Positions 46,038 through 55,118 of a stretch of DNA of 64,000 nt are shown piece after piece. Location: positions 496,001-560,000 of the forward strand of contig NZ_CP141050.1 of NCBI RefSeq assembly GCF_034627025.1, given 5' to 3'. A model generated the notes under the pieces. The model was not told where the DNA came from. It did no database searches and saw only the letters and a program-made list of their open reading frames with translations. The translations under genes and the position numbers were made by a program. Numbering within the stretch: the first letter of the stretch is position 1; the number at the start of each line of letters is the position of its first letter. The stretch is from Microvirga lotononidis (GTDB taxonomy: Bacteria > Pseudomonadota > Alphaproteobacteria > Rhizobiales > Beijerinckiaceae).

Positions 46038-46519
46038 GTGTGTCAATCCCTCCGCATTGAAACGGTAGATGCGCTTGCGCACAGTCTCGCCCTGCCAACG
46101 CGAGTTGCGATCGCCACGGCGCCCTCGCCGAAACTGGCGCGCCAGATGATTTGCGCACGCAGAACGCGTGGGGTCAGAACCGTGTGGGGGTGGCCAACGT
46201 TTGGGCTATCGCATGCCCAGCAGCCGTCAATTCCCCGCAAGCAGATCGATGCCATAGGTCGCATCCGTCAGCAGGTCAGATGGGCTGCCATTATTCCCCT
46301 CGACCCACCGGATACACCACTTAGGCGTTTAGCCTCAGAGCGTAGCAATAAGCCTAGCCGCGGAAAGTGATCGGGCTGCTCCTCTCCAGGATATCAATAT
46401 TATACCATGTCGTTAACGCTCGTGGAAGAGCGACTTGACAAGCTTTCCTATGCGATTCCATATTCTATAGAATATATAAAGCGCTTGGCCCATTCCGAGC
46501 GCGCTCAAGGGAGGACAAT
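46038..46519. other. 482-bp intergenic region before the sugar importer operon
   Basis: The left part is GC-rich without recognised similarity. The right 130 bases are AT-rich and carry the promoter and palindrome described at 46435-46475. The open frame at 46038-46370 has no family features and unusual composition, so it is not called as a gene. Confidence 0.45.
46435..46475 (+). promoter_or_regulatory. Promoter with a 16-bp palindrome over the -10 region
   Basis: An exact TTGACA lies at 46435-46440. Eighteen bases further, CATATT (46459-46464) can serve as -10, and it overlaps the perfect palindrome ATATTCTATAGAATAT at 46460-46475. The start codon of the binding-protein gene is at 46520. 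A dimeric repressor bound here would block RNA polymerase; the GntR protein encoded in the same operon (53268-53954) is the natural candidate. Confidence 0.55.
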
Positions 46520-47869
46520 GTGAAGCCGCCAATTGGTAAGCTGAAAGGCCAGCAGTCCATGCTGGCCTACCTCACAACCGCGGTCGTGGTGATGGCCGCG
46601 TCACTCAGTACTGCGCATGCCCAAGGAGCCGGTGGTCCGAGCTCACCAGTCGAGATCAAGGTCATGGCGAATGAAGCATTCGCCAACAGCTGGCAAACCC
46701 AGCTTGTGCCTGAGTTCAACAAGCGGTTCCCGAATGTGAAGGTTGTCGTCGACGGCGTTCCTTACGCAGAACTGCTGCCGAAGATGATGCTGGATGCGGT
46801 GAATGCCGATCCAGAGTACGACGTTCTCGTTATCGACGATCCATGGGTGCCGCAGCTTGCCACAGTCGGAGCCCTTGCTGATCTCAAAAGCAAGGACGTC
46901 GCGGCGATAACCAGCCCTGACTATCATTGGGATGACTTCAACGCGGCGCCGCTTGCGGCGGGCGAGTGGAAGGGGAAGCAGTATGCAGTTCCCGTCCGCT
47001 CCAATATGCTGCTCATGTTCTATAATCGAACGCTATACAAGAAGGCCGGCGTTCCTGAACCAACGCCGAAACTCACCTGGGACGAGTTTTTCGCACAGGC
47101 CAAAGCCCTGGTGCAGGATACCAATGGCGATGGCAAGGAAGACGCCTGGGCCATCGACACCTACTTCGTACGTGATGCCCTCACCCCAACCATCTGGCAA
47201 GCCATCCTCAACGCGAACGGCGGCAAGCTGCTCGACGAGTCAGGGTTTCCGGCCTTCAACAATGAGGTCGGGACGAAGTCTCTCGATATGCACAAGGACC
47301 TCGCAAAGTATGGTCCACCCGGCGCTCTGGGGCATGGGTACTCAGAAGCACTTCAGGCCTTCCGGCAGGGGAAGGTCGCCGTCATGTTCAACTGGGGGAG
47401 CGTCTACAAGGCGACTGCCATCGACGCCAATACAACGACGTTGAAAGAGGATGAAGTCGGGATTCAGGTGATGCCGGTCGGATCCGCAAGGGCGGGAACT
47501 CATCGCGGAATCTGGAATGCTGGCATCAGCAGCAAAAGCAAGAACCTGCAAGCGTCGTGGACTTTCCTCCAGTGGCTGTCGTCCAAAGAAGGCGAGAAGG
47601 TCAGCGCCTCATTGCTAGGTTCCTTCCCCGCACGCAAATCCACACTCGGCAGCAAGCCTGACGAGAAGTGGCTCGAGCCCGTCTATCGCACGCTTCAGCA
47701 GTCCTACGAACTTGCCGCTGAAGGCGAAATGTGGCGCATCCGCAGCCCGAAGTCTAATGCTGCACAGCAGGTGCTAGCCGACGAGGTCGCCCGCGCCATC
47801 GCTGGCCAAGTCAGCTCGAAAGAAGCCCTCCAGGCGGCCGCAACGAAGATCAAATCCACGCTCAAGTGA
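46520..47869 (+). CDS. Sugar ABC transporter substrate-binding protein (family 1)
   Basis: The GTG at 46520, preceded by AGGGAGGACAAT, gives 449 residues with a signal peptide (LTTAVVVMAASLSTAHAQ). The mature part is an extracellular solute-binding family 1 protein: VEIKVMANEAFANSWQT, LVPEFNKRFPNVKVVVDGVP, DVLVIDDPWVPQLATVG. Family 1 receptors bind sugars, sugar alcohols, glycerol phosphate or related polyols. It is the first gene of a nine-gene plus-strand module with its own permeases and ATPase. Confidence 0.88.
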   Translation: MKPPIGKLKGQQSMLAYLTTAVVVMAASLSTAHAQGAGGPSSPVEIKVMANEAFANSWQTQLVPEFNKRFPNVKVVVDGVPYAELLPKMMLDAVNADPEYDVLVIDDPWVPQLATVGALADLKSKDVAAITSPDYHWDDFNAAPLAAGEWKGKQYAVPVRSNMLLMFYNRTLYKKAGVPEPTPKLTWDEFFAQAKALVQDTNGDGKEDAWAIDTYFVRDALTPTIWQAILNANGGKLLDESGFPAFNNEVGTKSLDMHKDLAKYGPPGALGHGYSEALQAFRQGKVAVMFNWGSVYKATAIDANTTTLKEDEVGIQVMPVGSARAGTHRGIWNAGISSKSKNLQASWTFLQWLSSKEGEKVSASLLGSFPARKSTLGSKPDEKWLEPVYRTLQQSYELAAEGEMWRIRSPKSNAAQQVLADEVARAIAGQVSSKEALQAAATKIKSTLK

Positions 47870-48095
47870 TCGGGTTCTGGAGCCGTCGGCATCCACCGCG
47901 CCTGCGGCTTCACTTATGACGGCGACGGGTCAGAACTCAGGATACCCAGGCGGATCCCAACCCTGAAGCCGGTCGCACATATTATCTGGAAAGAACTGAC
48001 ACGCCTACGCCGCGTCGTCTGGTGAGGCTGTTTGACGTCATCGGAAGTGCACGAATGGATCAGTTCCATCGCGCCGTGATCAATTGAGGAAGACA

Positions 48096-49322
48096 ATGCC
48101 GAAGAACGCAATCATAAGCGAGGTCAAGACGCTGTCCTGCAGCAACTCGTGGCGAAACTACAATTTCCTCAGGATCGTCACCGAAGATGGAACGGTCGGC
48201 TGGAGTGAGTTCGATGAGAACTTCGGCTCCCCGGGGGTTACTAACGTCATTAGTCAAATCAGCCACCGCCTGATTGGTCAAAGTGCCATGAATCATGAGC
48301 ACATTCGGGAAGACCTCCGTGATTGCACACGGCCTGGATCCGGTGGCGTGGTCGGGCAAGCGCTTGGGGCGATCGAGAACGCCCTCCTCGACGTAAAGGC
48401 GAAAACTCTTGATGTTCCTTGTTATGCTCTTCTCGGAGGAAAAGTCCGTGATAAGGTCAGGGTATATTGGTCGCACTGCGTGTCCTACCGCGCACGGACG
48501 GATCATTTCTCTCCAGGCATCACGGATATCGAGGGGGTCCGACAGATTGGTCGCGAAGTTGGCGAGAAGGGCTTCACCGCGCTCAAGACGAACATTTTTC
48601 ACTATGATGATCAAAACCGGATCAGTGGTTGGTCGCCTGGTTTTGGACGGCCCCATGATCCCGCCCGTAACGTTGAGCGGAAGACTGTAAAGGACTTACG
48701 TAAGCATCTCGAGGTCATGCGAGAGGCTGCAGGGCCCGATATCGATCTTCTGCTCGACCTCAACTTCAATGGCAAAACCGAAGGCTATTTGAAGTTGCTG
48801 CGAGAAATCGAAGATCTGGATCTCTTTTGGGTCGAAATCGACACTCTTGATCCAAAAGCTCTGGCATACATTCGATCGCACACCAAGCATCCGATCTCAT
48901 CATGCGAGACACTCATCGGACTGCAGCAGTTCCTGCCCTTTTTCCGAGAGCAAGCCGTCGACGTCGCGATCATCGACACCCCTTGGAACGGCGTCTGGCA
49001 ATCGCTCAAGATCGCCGCAGCCGCAGAAGCGTACGAGACGAACGTAGCGCCCCATAACTTTTATGGGCACTTGTGCACGATGATGAATGCGCACTTCAGT
49101 GCTGTCGTTCCCAACCTGCGGATCATGGAAACAGATATCGACCGCATCGCGTGGGATGCTGAGCTCTTCACCCACGTGCCAGTCTACAAGGATGGGTATC
49201 TGATCATCCCGGACCGGCCGGGGTGGGGCACCGAGCCCAACGAGGCAGCGCTGCACGCCTATCCGCCCTTGGAAACGGTTGGGCCAGCCAAAAAAACACC
49301 GGTTCCGAGGCTTTCAATTTGA
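48096..49322 (+). CDS. Mandelate racemase/muconate lactonizing enzyme family (probable sugar-acid dehydratase)
   Basis: The ATG at 48096, after TTGAGGAAGACA, gives 408 residues. Enolase-superfamily residues are visible: K164 and N166 in ALKTNIF, metal ligands D221 (LDLNFNG), E247 (FWVEID) and E271 (SCETL), D294 (IIDTPWN) and H320 in VAPHNFYGHL. This is the mandelate racemase subgroup with K-x-N rather than K-x-K, and most such enzymes are acid-sugar dehydratases that make 2-keto-3-deoxy acids. It lies with a sugar importer, an oxidoreductase and an aldehyde dehydrogenase, consistent with aldonate breakdown. The exact acid sugar is unknown. Confidence 0.85.
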   Translation: MPKNAIISEVKTLSCSNSWRNYNFLRIVTEDGTVGWSEFDENFGSPGVTNVISQISHRLIGQSAMNHEHIREDLRDCTRPGSGGVVGQALGAIENALLDVKAKTLDVPCYALLGGKVRDKVRVYWSHCVSYRARTDHFSPGITDIEGVRQIGREVGEKGFTALKTNIFHYDDQNRISGWSPGFGRPHDPARNVERKTVKDLRKHLEVMREAAGPDIDLLLDLNFNGKTEGYLKLLREIEDLDLFWVEIDTLDPKALAYIRSHTKHPISSCETLIGLQQFLPFFREQAVDVAIIDTPWNGVWQSLKIAAAAEAYETNVAPHNFYGHLCTMMNAHFSAVVPNLRIMETDIDRIAWDAELFTHVPVYKDGYLIIPDRPGWGTEPNEAALHAYPPLETVGPAKKTPVPRLSI

Positions 49323-49352
49323 TCCAGCCTTAACGCTGTATCGAAGTAACCG

Positions 49353-50966
49353 ATGCCGAGTCTCATGAGAAACGAACCCGTAGACGTCCTAATTATCGGA
49401 GCAGGTGCTTCTGGAGCAGCTGTTGCCTGGAGCCTGGCCGATACCAAGATGCGCATCCTGTGCCTGGAACAGGGCGACTGGCCTCGGTCCTCGGACTTCC
49501 CGAGCGCAAGTCGGGATTGGGAAGCCCAGCAGTCGGAGGACTACTCCATCAGTCCGAACCGAAGGGGATTGGCGGCAGACTATCCGATCAACGAAGACGA
49601 CTCGCCGATCAAGATCGCCAACTACAATGGCGTCGGCGGTGGAACAGTGTTCTACGCTGCCCACTTTCCCCGTCTACACCCCTCCGACTTTCGGGTCCGC
49701 TCTCTCGATGGCGTCGCCGACGACTGGCCGATCGACTACCAGACGCTCGAGCCATTCTACGCCCTGAATGACCGAATGATGGGTGTCGCAAGCCTGGAAG
49801 GCGACCCGGCCTATCCGTCGAAGGAGGCCGTGATGCCTCCTATCCCCCTCGGGCGGACCGGTGAGAAGCTCGGTAAGGCGATGAACGATCTCGGCTGGCA
49901 CTGGTGGCCATCCGACAGCGCGATCGCAACACAGGAGTATCAAGGGCGTGCGCCATGCATCAACCTCGGCCTATGCGGCGCGGGCTGTGCGCAAGGTGCA
50001 AAAGCGAGCACGGATGTCACGTACTGGCCGGAGGCTATGCGGGCGCGGATCGAGCTGCGTACGCAGTGTCGCGTAAGCCGGATCGAAACCAATGATAATG
50101 GCATGGCAACCGGCGCCTACTACTATGACCCCGACGGCCAGGAGCGATTTCAGCCCGCTGAGATCGTCATCATGGCGTGCAACGGCATCGGAACGCCCAG
50201 GATTCTCCTGAACTCAGCCTCCGAACGTTTCCCCAATGGCCTCGCGAACTCCAGCGGCCTGGTCGGGAAAAACCTGATGTTTCATCCCTACGCCCAGATT
50301 CGTGGTCACTTCGATGAGCCCCTCGACGGCTATCGTGGACCTCCGATCTGCATCTGGAGCATGGAGTTTTACGAAACAGATGAGCAACGAGGCTTCAAAC
50401 GGGGCTATTCCTACCAATTCTCGCGCGGGCTGGGACCTGTCCGGACGGCCATCAATGGGATGGTTGATGGTCTCGTGCCGTGGGGAGAAGAGCATCACGC
50501 GGCCTTCCGCCGGCTTTTCTGCCGCAGCGCTGGGATGGTCTCTGTGTGTGAAGACCTGCCAGAGGAGATCAACAGGGTCACTCTTGATCCTAATCTGAAG
50601 GATAGCAACGGGATTCCAGCGCCAAAGATCACGTACAGGATCGGCGAAAATACACAACGGATGCTGGATCACTCCGTCGCCCGCGGCATCGAGATCCTGA
50701 AGGCCGCCGGAGCACGGGACATCACCCATAGGTCGCCCTTGCCCTATGCCGGTTGGCATCTGATGGGAACGGCCCGCATGGGGAAGGACCCTAAGCGAGC
50801 GGTCGTGAATGAGTGGGGGCGCGCCCACGATGTAAAGAATCTCTTCATTGTAGATGGCAGTATTTTTGTCACGTCGGGGGGCGTCAATCCGACCGCGACG
50901 ATCCAGGCCGTTGCCTTGTACATCGCCGACCAGATCAAAACGCGCATCTATGACCTATTCGACTAA
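49353..50966 (+). CDS. GMC family oxidoreductase
   Basis: The 537-residue flavoprotein has the FAD-binding motif IIGAGASGAA (GxGxxG at 16-21), the GGGTVFYAAHFPRLHPSDF region, a Cys-containing NLGLCGAGCAQG segment, and the active-site pair H469 (GWHLMGTARMG) and N512 (GVNPTATIQ). The type resembles gluconate, sorbitol or 2-ketogluconate dehydrogenase large subunits and related membrane-bound sugar dehydrogenases. No signal peptide is seen. It is followed 12 bases later by a gluconate 2-dehydrogenase subunit 3-like gene, its probable partner. It likely oxidises the imported sugar or polyol. Confidence 0.88.
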   Translation: MPSLMRNEPVDVLIIGAGASGAAVAWSLADTKMRILCLEQGDWPRSSDFPSASRDWEAQQSEDYSISPNRRGLAADYPINEDDSPIKIANYNGVGGGTVFYAAHFPRLHPSDFRVRSLDGVADDWPIDYQTLEPFYALNDRMMGVASLEGDPAYPSKEAVMPPIPLGRTGEKLGKAMNDLGWHWWPSDSAIATQEYQGRAPCINLGLCGAGCAQGAKASTDVTYWPEAMRARIELRTQCRVSRIETNDNGMATGAYYYDPDGQERFQPAEIVIMACNGIGTPRILLNSASERFPNGLANSSGLVGKNLMFHPYAQIRGHFDEPLDGYRGPPICIWSMEFYETDEQRGFKRGYSYQFSRGLGPVRTAINGMVDGLVPWGEEHHAAFRRLFCRSAGMVSVCEDLPEEINRVTLDPNLKDSNGIPAPKITYRIGENTQRMLDHSVARGIEILKAAGARDITHRSPLPYAGWHLMGTARMGKDPKRAVVNEWGRAHDVKNLFIVDGSIFVTSGGVNPTATIQAVALYIADQIKTRIYDLFD

Positions 50967-50978
50967 ACGGAGGTGAAT

Positions 50979-51440
50979 GTGCTCTCTCAGTCAGGCGTCA
51001 TCAGTGAGCTCTCTGGTCTCGAACAGGAAACCCTCCTCTGCGTTGTCAGCCATATGATTCCTCCGAGCGAAGAACTGAGGCTACCAGGAGCCAGCGACGC
51101 GAAAATCTTCGCGGACATTCTGCGGTCTATCGGTCGCGACCTGCCTGCCCTCCGGCGCGCCCTTTACGTCCTCAATGAGATGGCTGGGCAGCGGCTGGAT
51201 GCACTCGCGCCTGCTCATCAGGCGACGCTCGTGACCAGCTATCGCTCAACTCATCCTGACTTGGCGGCGGTCCTAGGGGCTGTGACGGTGCGATGCTACT
51301 ACCGCGACGACCGAGTGATGGCATCCTTGGGAATGGAAAGACGACCGCCATTCCCGCTTGGATTTGACGTTCCTCAGGGCGATTGGTCATTGCTGGAGCC
51401 GGTTCGTCTGCGAGGCAAGATCTATCGTGACGTGTATTAG
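50979..51440 (+). CDS. Gluconate 2-dehydrogenase subunit 3-like small protein
   Basis: GGAGG at 50969-50973 fits the GTG at 50979 better than a GTG overlapping it, giving 153 residues. The product has no signal peptide and contains CVVSHMIPPSEELRLPGASD, IFADILRSIGRDLPALRRAL and a C-terminal YYRDDRVMASLGMERRPPFP region, the pattern of subunit 3 (gamma) partners of GMC dehydrogenases. Such subunits are often Tat-exported, and the lack of a signal here suggests a cytoplasmic complex or an unusual arrangement. Proximity to the GMC gene supports a two-subunit enzyme. Confidence 0.7.
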   Translation: MLSQSGVISELSGLEQETLLCVVSHMIPPSEELRLPGASDAKIFADILRSIGRDLPALRRALYVLNEMAGQRLDALAPAHQATLVTSYRSTHPDLAAVLGAVTVRCYYRDDRVMASLGMERRPPFPLGFDVPQGDWSLLEPVRLRGKIYRDVY

Positions 51441-51455
51441 ATCGGAAGGCACGAC

Positions 51456-52376
51456 GTGACTGCGAACCATAGACCCCACAGCACACGCACGGAAATGCGG
51501 GGAAGAGCAGGCGATCTGCTGACCAGGTGGTCATTCATGATGCCCTCGATCGTTCTCCTGCTGGTCACTCTCGCGTACCCGATCTTCTATACAATCGACA
51601 TCAGCTTTTCGACATTCGACCTCTCGACGTTTGGCGCGGGCGAATGGGTCGGCTTGGCTAACTACGAAGAGGTCCTGAACGACTATCGGTTTTGGGACGC
51701 TCTGAAAGTGACCTTGGTGTACCTCGTGATCGCGCTGCCGCTCCAGGTCGCGCTCGGCTTTGCGATCGCGTTTCTGATCAACGCCGAGTGGGGCGGGCGC
51801 GGACTGATCCGTGCGTTGTTCATTATCCCGATGGTGGTTGCTCCGGTTGTCGCCGGTGGAATCTGGCGCATGATCCTCGACCCGCTCTGGGGCCTGATGA
51901 ACTATGCGCTGCAGGGTATCGGGGTCGGGCCTTTGGACTGGTTTGGCGATCCAAACCTGGCGATGGCTGCAGTCATCATCATCGACACCTGGCGGTGGAC
52001 TCCGTTTATCGTTCTCATCGCTACGGCTGCGCTGCTGGCGCTGCCAAAGGACGTCTTTGAAGCAGCCAAGATCGACGGAGCCAATTGGTGGTCGACACTT
52101 TGGTCAATTGCGCTGCCCTTGCTCATCCCGATCATCACCGCTACCTTCGTAATCCGCTGGCTTGGGGCTGTGAAAATGTTCGATATTGTCCTGGCCGCAA
52201 CCTACGGCGGTCCAGGCAAGGCGACGAACGTCCTCAACCTGTTTATCTACGAAGAAGCCTTCCGATCCCTGCGGTTCGCAGAATCCTCCGCCATGGCCGT
52301 CATCGTGCTCGTGCTCACGATGGTTCTGACCGCAATCTTTCTTTATGGCAGCCGGAAGCTGGAGGAACGATTTTGA
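51456..52376 (+). CDS. Sugar ABC transporter permease (MalF/UgpA-like)
   Basis: A GTG start at 51456 with GGAAGG upstream gives 306 residues and six membrane segments (first: FMMPSIVLLLVTLAYPIFYT). The EAA loop is EAAKIDGANWWSTLWSIALP, as in CUT1 permeases. It works with the MalG-like permease whose gene overlaps by four bases. Together with the UgpC-like ATPase it forms the importer served by the family 1 receptor. Confidence 0.88.
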   Translation: MTANHRPHSTRTEMRGRAGDLLTRWSFMMPSIVLLLVTLAYPIFYTIDISFSTFDLSTFGAGEWVGLANYEEVLNDYRFWDALKVTLVYLVIALPLQVALGFAIAFLINAEWGGRGLIRALFIIPMVVAPVVAGGIWRMILDPLWGLMNYALQGIGVGPLDWFGDPNLAMAAVIIIDTWRWTPFIVLIATAALLALPKDVFEAAKIDGANWWSTLWSIALPLLIPIITATFVIRWLGAVKMFDIVLAATYGGPGKATNVLNLFIYEEAFRSLRFAESSAMAVIVLVLTMVLTAIFLYGSRKLEERF

Positions 52377-53233
52377 CCACTGTCGCCACGTCCGCTCCAT
52401 CGCGTCCTTCTGGACAACTCGGTCACCGGATCCGGATCGTCTCTGGGGTTGCAGTAACCCTGCTCTTCCTGTTCCCGGTCTTTTGGATGGTTCTGACCTC
52501 CTTCAAGCAGCAGGTTGATATCTTTACCAGTCCGCCGAAGTTCTTCTTCACGCCAACCGTCTCCACTTATGTGGAGTACTTCCGGCGAGCCGACATTGAG
52601 CGGCGCCTGATTAATACCGTCATCGTAGCCGCAGGGTCAGGCCTTCTGTCGATCGTGGTCGGGACGATGGCGGGCTACGCACTCGCCCGCATCCGGCTTC
52701 GTGGAGCAGCAACCTTTGGAGTCCTCATTCTCCTGTCCCGGGGTGTTCCGCCCATAGCCCTCGCCGTACCCATGTTTCTGGTGGCACGGCAGCTTGGCCT
52801 GACGGATAAGCACATCACGCTTATCCTGGCCTATAGCACCTTCCTTGTTCCATATGTCATGTGGTTGATGCGTAGCTTCTTTCTTTCCCTGCCACGGGAG
52901 CTTGAGGAATCCGCGATGATCGATGGCTGTTCGCGGTATGGAGCGTTCTTTAAGATTATCATGCCGATTTCCTTACCTGGCCTTATCTCAACACTGATCT
53001 TCAGCATGATCTTGGCCTGGGAAGAGCTCCTCTTCGCTCTGGTTCTGACGAACCGGGTGGCCTCAACAATCCCTGTAGCCATCGCCGGCATTGCTGGAGA
53101 CACCATCAACGGCGCAAACTGGGGAGCCTTGACTGCTGTTGGAACCATCACCGTGGTTCCCGTCGTCATCTTCGCCCTTCTGGTGCAAAAGTGGCTGATC
53201 CGAGGCTTAGCGGACGGCGCCACGAAGGGTTAG
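52373..53233 (+). CDS. Sugar ABC transporter permease (MalG/UgpE-like)
   Basis: A TTG start at 52373 overlaps the previous stop (TTGA), with GGAGGAACGA as ribosome site, and gives 286 residues. Starting upstream would place it inside the other permease. It has six spans and the EAA loop EESAMIDGCSRYGAFFKIIMP, typical of MalG. The C-terminus QKWLIRGLADGATKG is the family-typical end (GL..GAVKG). Confidence 0.88.
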   Translation: MTTVATSAPSRPSGQLGHRIRIVSGVAVTLLFLFPVFWMVLTSFKQQVDIFTSPPKFFFTPTVSTYVEYFRRADIERRLINTVIVAAGSGLLSIVVGTMAGYALARIRLRGAATFGVLILLSRGVPPIALAVPMFLVARQLGLTDKHITLILAYSTFLVPYVMWLMRSFFLSLPRELEESAMIDGCSRYGAFFKIIMPISLPGLISTLIFSMILAWEELLFALVLTNRVASTIPVAIAGIAGDTINGANWGALTAVGTITVVPVVIFALLVQKWLIRGLADGATKG

Positions 53234-53267
53234 GCCATCAACCACACTGGCCAAGACTGGAATATTC

Positions 53268-53954
53268 ATGGAACACCCAAACATCTACGTCACCAAGACC
53301 GAAATAGCCCGGCGGCACATCAAGGAGATGGTGTTGTCCGGCACAGTCCGGCCCGGAGATCGGATTACGACGCGCGAGGTCTCGACCGCGTTGGGAATAA
53401 GCGAGACGCCAATTCGCGAGGCGATCCGAAGCCTGGAGTCCGAAGGCTGGCTGGAAGTCCAAAGCCATGTCGGAGCTGTTGTAAAGGGTCTCCACCCGGA
53501 TCAGATCCGTGAGATCAGCGCATTGCGCGGGCGGATCTGCGAGCTCGCAATTGAACTAGGAGCGCCCAACTTCACCGAAGCTCGCTTGCAGAAGATTGAC
53601 GACGTCATCGACGCATTGGACGAAGCACTGAACAAAGATGACTTTCAGTACTTTGCGTCCAAGAACTATGAGTTCCACGAACTCCTTTGCGACAACCCTC
53701 AATCACCTCTGTGCTACAGGCTCTTGAATAACATGCTCGGGCTGATGTCGAGCCAGCGCCATGGTCTTCCTCCACAACGCGCACGGTTGGAGGAGGCTCA
53801 GAAGGAGCACCGTCGGATCCGGGATCTTCTCCGGTCCGGAGAGTTTAAGGCTGCAGCCGAAATGGCTCGAGAGCACGAGAGGATTACCGGCGATTTCCTT
53901 ATCCGGGCGATGAAGGATGCGTCGGCAACAAGGGCACCCGATCCAGAAGTTTGA
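53268..53954 (+). CDS. GntR family transcriptional regulator (FadR/FCD subfamily)
   Basis: The 228-residue protein has an N-terminal winged helix (RRHIKEMVLSGTVRPGDRI, ALGISETPIREAIRSLESEG) and an all-helical FCD domain with conserved histidines in NYEFHELL, EHRRIRDLL and REHERI that usually bind a metal and a carboxylate ligand. It lies inside the sugar module, between permease and ATPase genes, so it is the likely local repressor, released by a sugar acid. The candidate operator is the palindrome at 46460-46475. Confidence 0.87.
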   Translation: MEHPNIYVTKTEIARRHIKEMVLSGTVRPGDRITTREVSTALGISETPIREAIRSLESEGWLEVQSHVGAVVKGLHPDQIREISALRGRICELAIELGAPNFTEARLQKIDDVIDALDEALNKDDFQYFASKNYEFHELLCDNPQSPLCYRLLNNMLGLMSSQRHGLPPQRARLEEAQKEHRRIRDLLRSGEFKAAAEMAREHERITGDFLIRAMKDASATRAPDPEV

Positions 53955-54032
53955 TGACTGAGCCTCAGAAAGCGTCTGACAAGTGCGTCGGATTCGGGCG
54001 AGCGGTCGTAACTATAACAGGAGAAATCTGCA

Positions 54033-55118
54033 ATGGGGACGGTCGATATTCGGAATGTCCGAAAATCGTATGGCAACGTCGAGGTCTTACATGGCGTGGC
54101 GCTCCACATCAAAGACGGCGAGTTTGTTGCCCTGGTCGGGCCATCCGGCTGCGGCAAGTCAACCTTATTGCGAATGATCGCGGGCCTTGAGGATGTCACT
54201 GAGGGCGACATTGTGATCAGTGACCGGGTTGTAAACCATGTCGCACCGAAGGATCGCAATATTGCAATGGTGTTTCAGAACTATGCCCTCTATCCGCATA
54301 TGAATGTGCGGGAGAACATGGGATTTGCTCTGCGCCAACGTCGCATGCCTAAGCCGGAGATCGAAAGCCGGGTTGATAATGCAGCCCGGATCCTAGGCCT
54401 CGAGCACCTGCTGGATCGCAAGCCACGAGCGCTTTCTGGCGGCCAGCGCCAGAGAGTTGCCATGGGCCGAGCCATCGTACGCGAGCCGAACGTGTTCTTG
54501 TTTGATGAGCCCCTGTCGAATTTGGACGCAAAGCTGCGTGTTCAGATGCGCTCTGAGATCAAAGAGCTTCACCAGCGCTTGAAGACCACGACTGTCTACG
54601 TCACGCACGATCAGATCGAGGCCATGACTCTTGCAGACCGGGTCGTCGTCTTGAATGGAGGAATTATTGAGCAGCAAGGGTCCCCGCTTGAGCTCTATGA
54701 TCGTCCAGCCAGTCGCTTTGTCGCTGCGTTTATCGGTTCGCCCCCAATGAACTTCATTGAGGGGACCGTTGTTGATGCATCGAATGTCCGTCTGGATGAT
54801 GGGACAACGCTTAACGTGCCGATGACGGACCTCGGGGGGCAAGCGCGAGTGACGATCGGCGTTCGACCCGAGCATTTTGAGCTTTCGAACGCAGGTTGGC
54901 CGGCCACGGTCTCAGTCGTCGAGCCGACTGGATCCGAAACCCAAATCACAGCGCGCATGAGCGGCCAGATCGTTCGAATTCTGGTACGGGGCCGGACCTT
55001 CGTGCGGCCTGGTGAGGTGATCCATCTCACCGTGCCCTCTGATCTCATCCACATCTTCGATGACAATGGGGCGCCCCGCATTCACGCCAGCACCCGGGGA
55101 GTTGAACGATATGCATGA
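54033..55118 (+). CDS. Sugar ABC transporter ATP-binding protein (UgpC/MalK-like)
   Basis: The 361-residue protein has Walker A GPSGCGKS at 36-43, a Q-loop VFQNYALYPHMNVREN, the signature LSGGQRQRVAMGRAIV, Walker B VFLFDEPLSNLDAKL and a C-terminal TOBE-type regulatory domain (RPEHFELSNAGWPATVSVVE). This is the MalK/UgpC type that energises CUT1 importers. Its 3' end overlaps the aldehyde dehydrogenase gene by eight bases. Confidence 0.9.
   Translation: MGTVDIRNVRKSYGNVEVLHGVALHIKDGEFVALVGPSGCGKSTLLRMIAGLEDVTEGDIVISDRVVNHVAPKDRNIAMVFQNYALYPHMNVRENMGFALRQRRMPKPEIESRVDNAARILGLEHLLDRKPRALSGGQRQRVAMGRAIVREPNVFLFDEPLSNLDAKLRVQMRSEIKELHQRLKTTTVYVTHDQIEAMTLADRVVVLNGGIIEQQGSPLELYDRPASRFVAAFIGSPPMNFIEGTVVDASNVRLDDGTTLNVPMTDLGGQARVTIGVRPEHFELSNAGWPATVSVVEPTGSETQITARMSGQIVRILVRGRTFVRPGEVIHLTVPSDLIHIFDDNGAPRIHASTRGVERYA

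Noticed and set aside
46038..46370. Plus-strand open frame of 110 codons
   Set aside because: No family pattern, no ribosome site and composition unlike neighbours; it follows a dead transposase and is probably noncoding.
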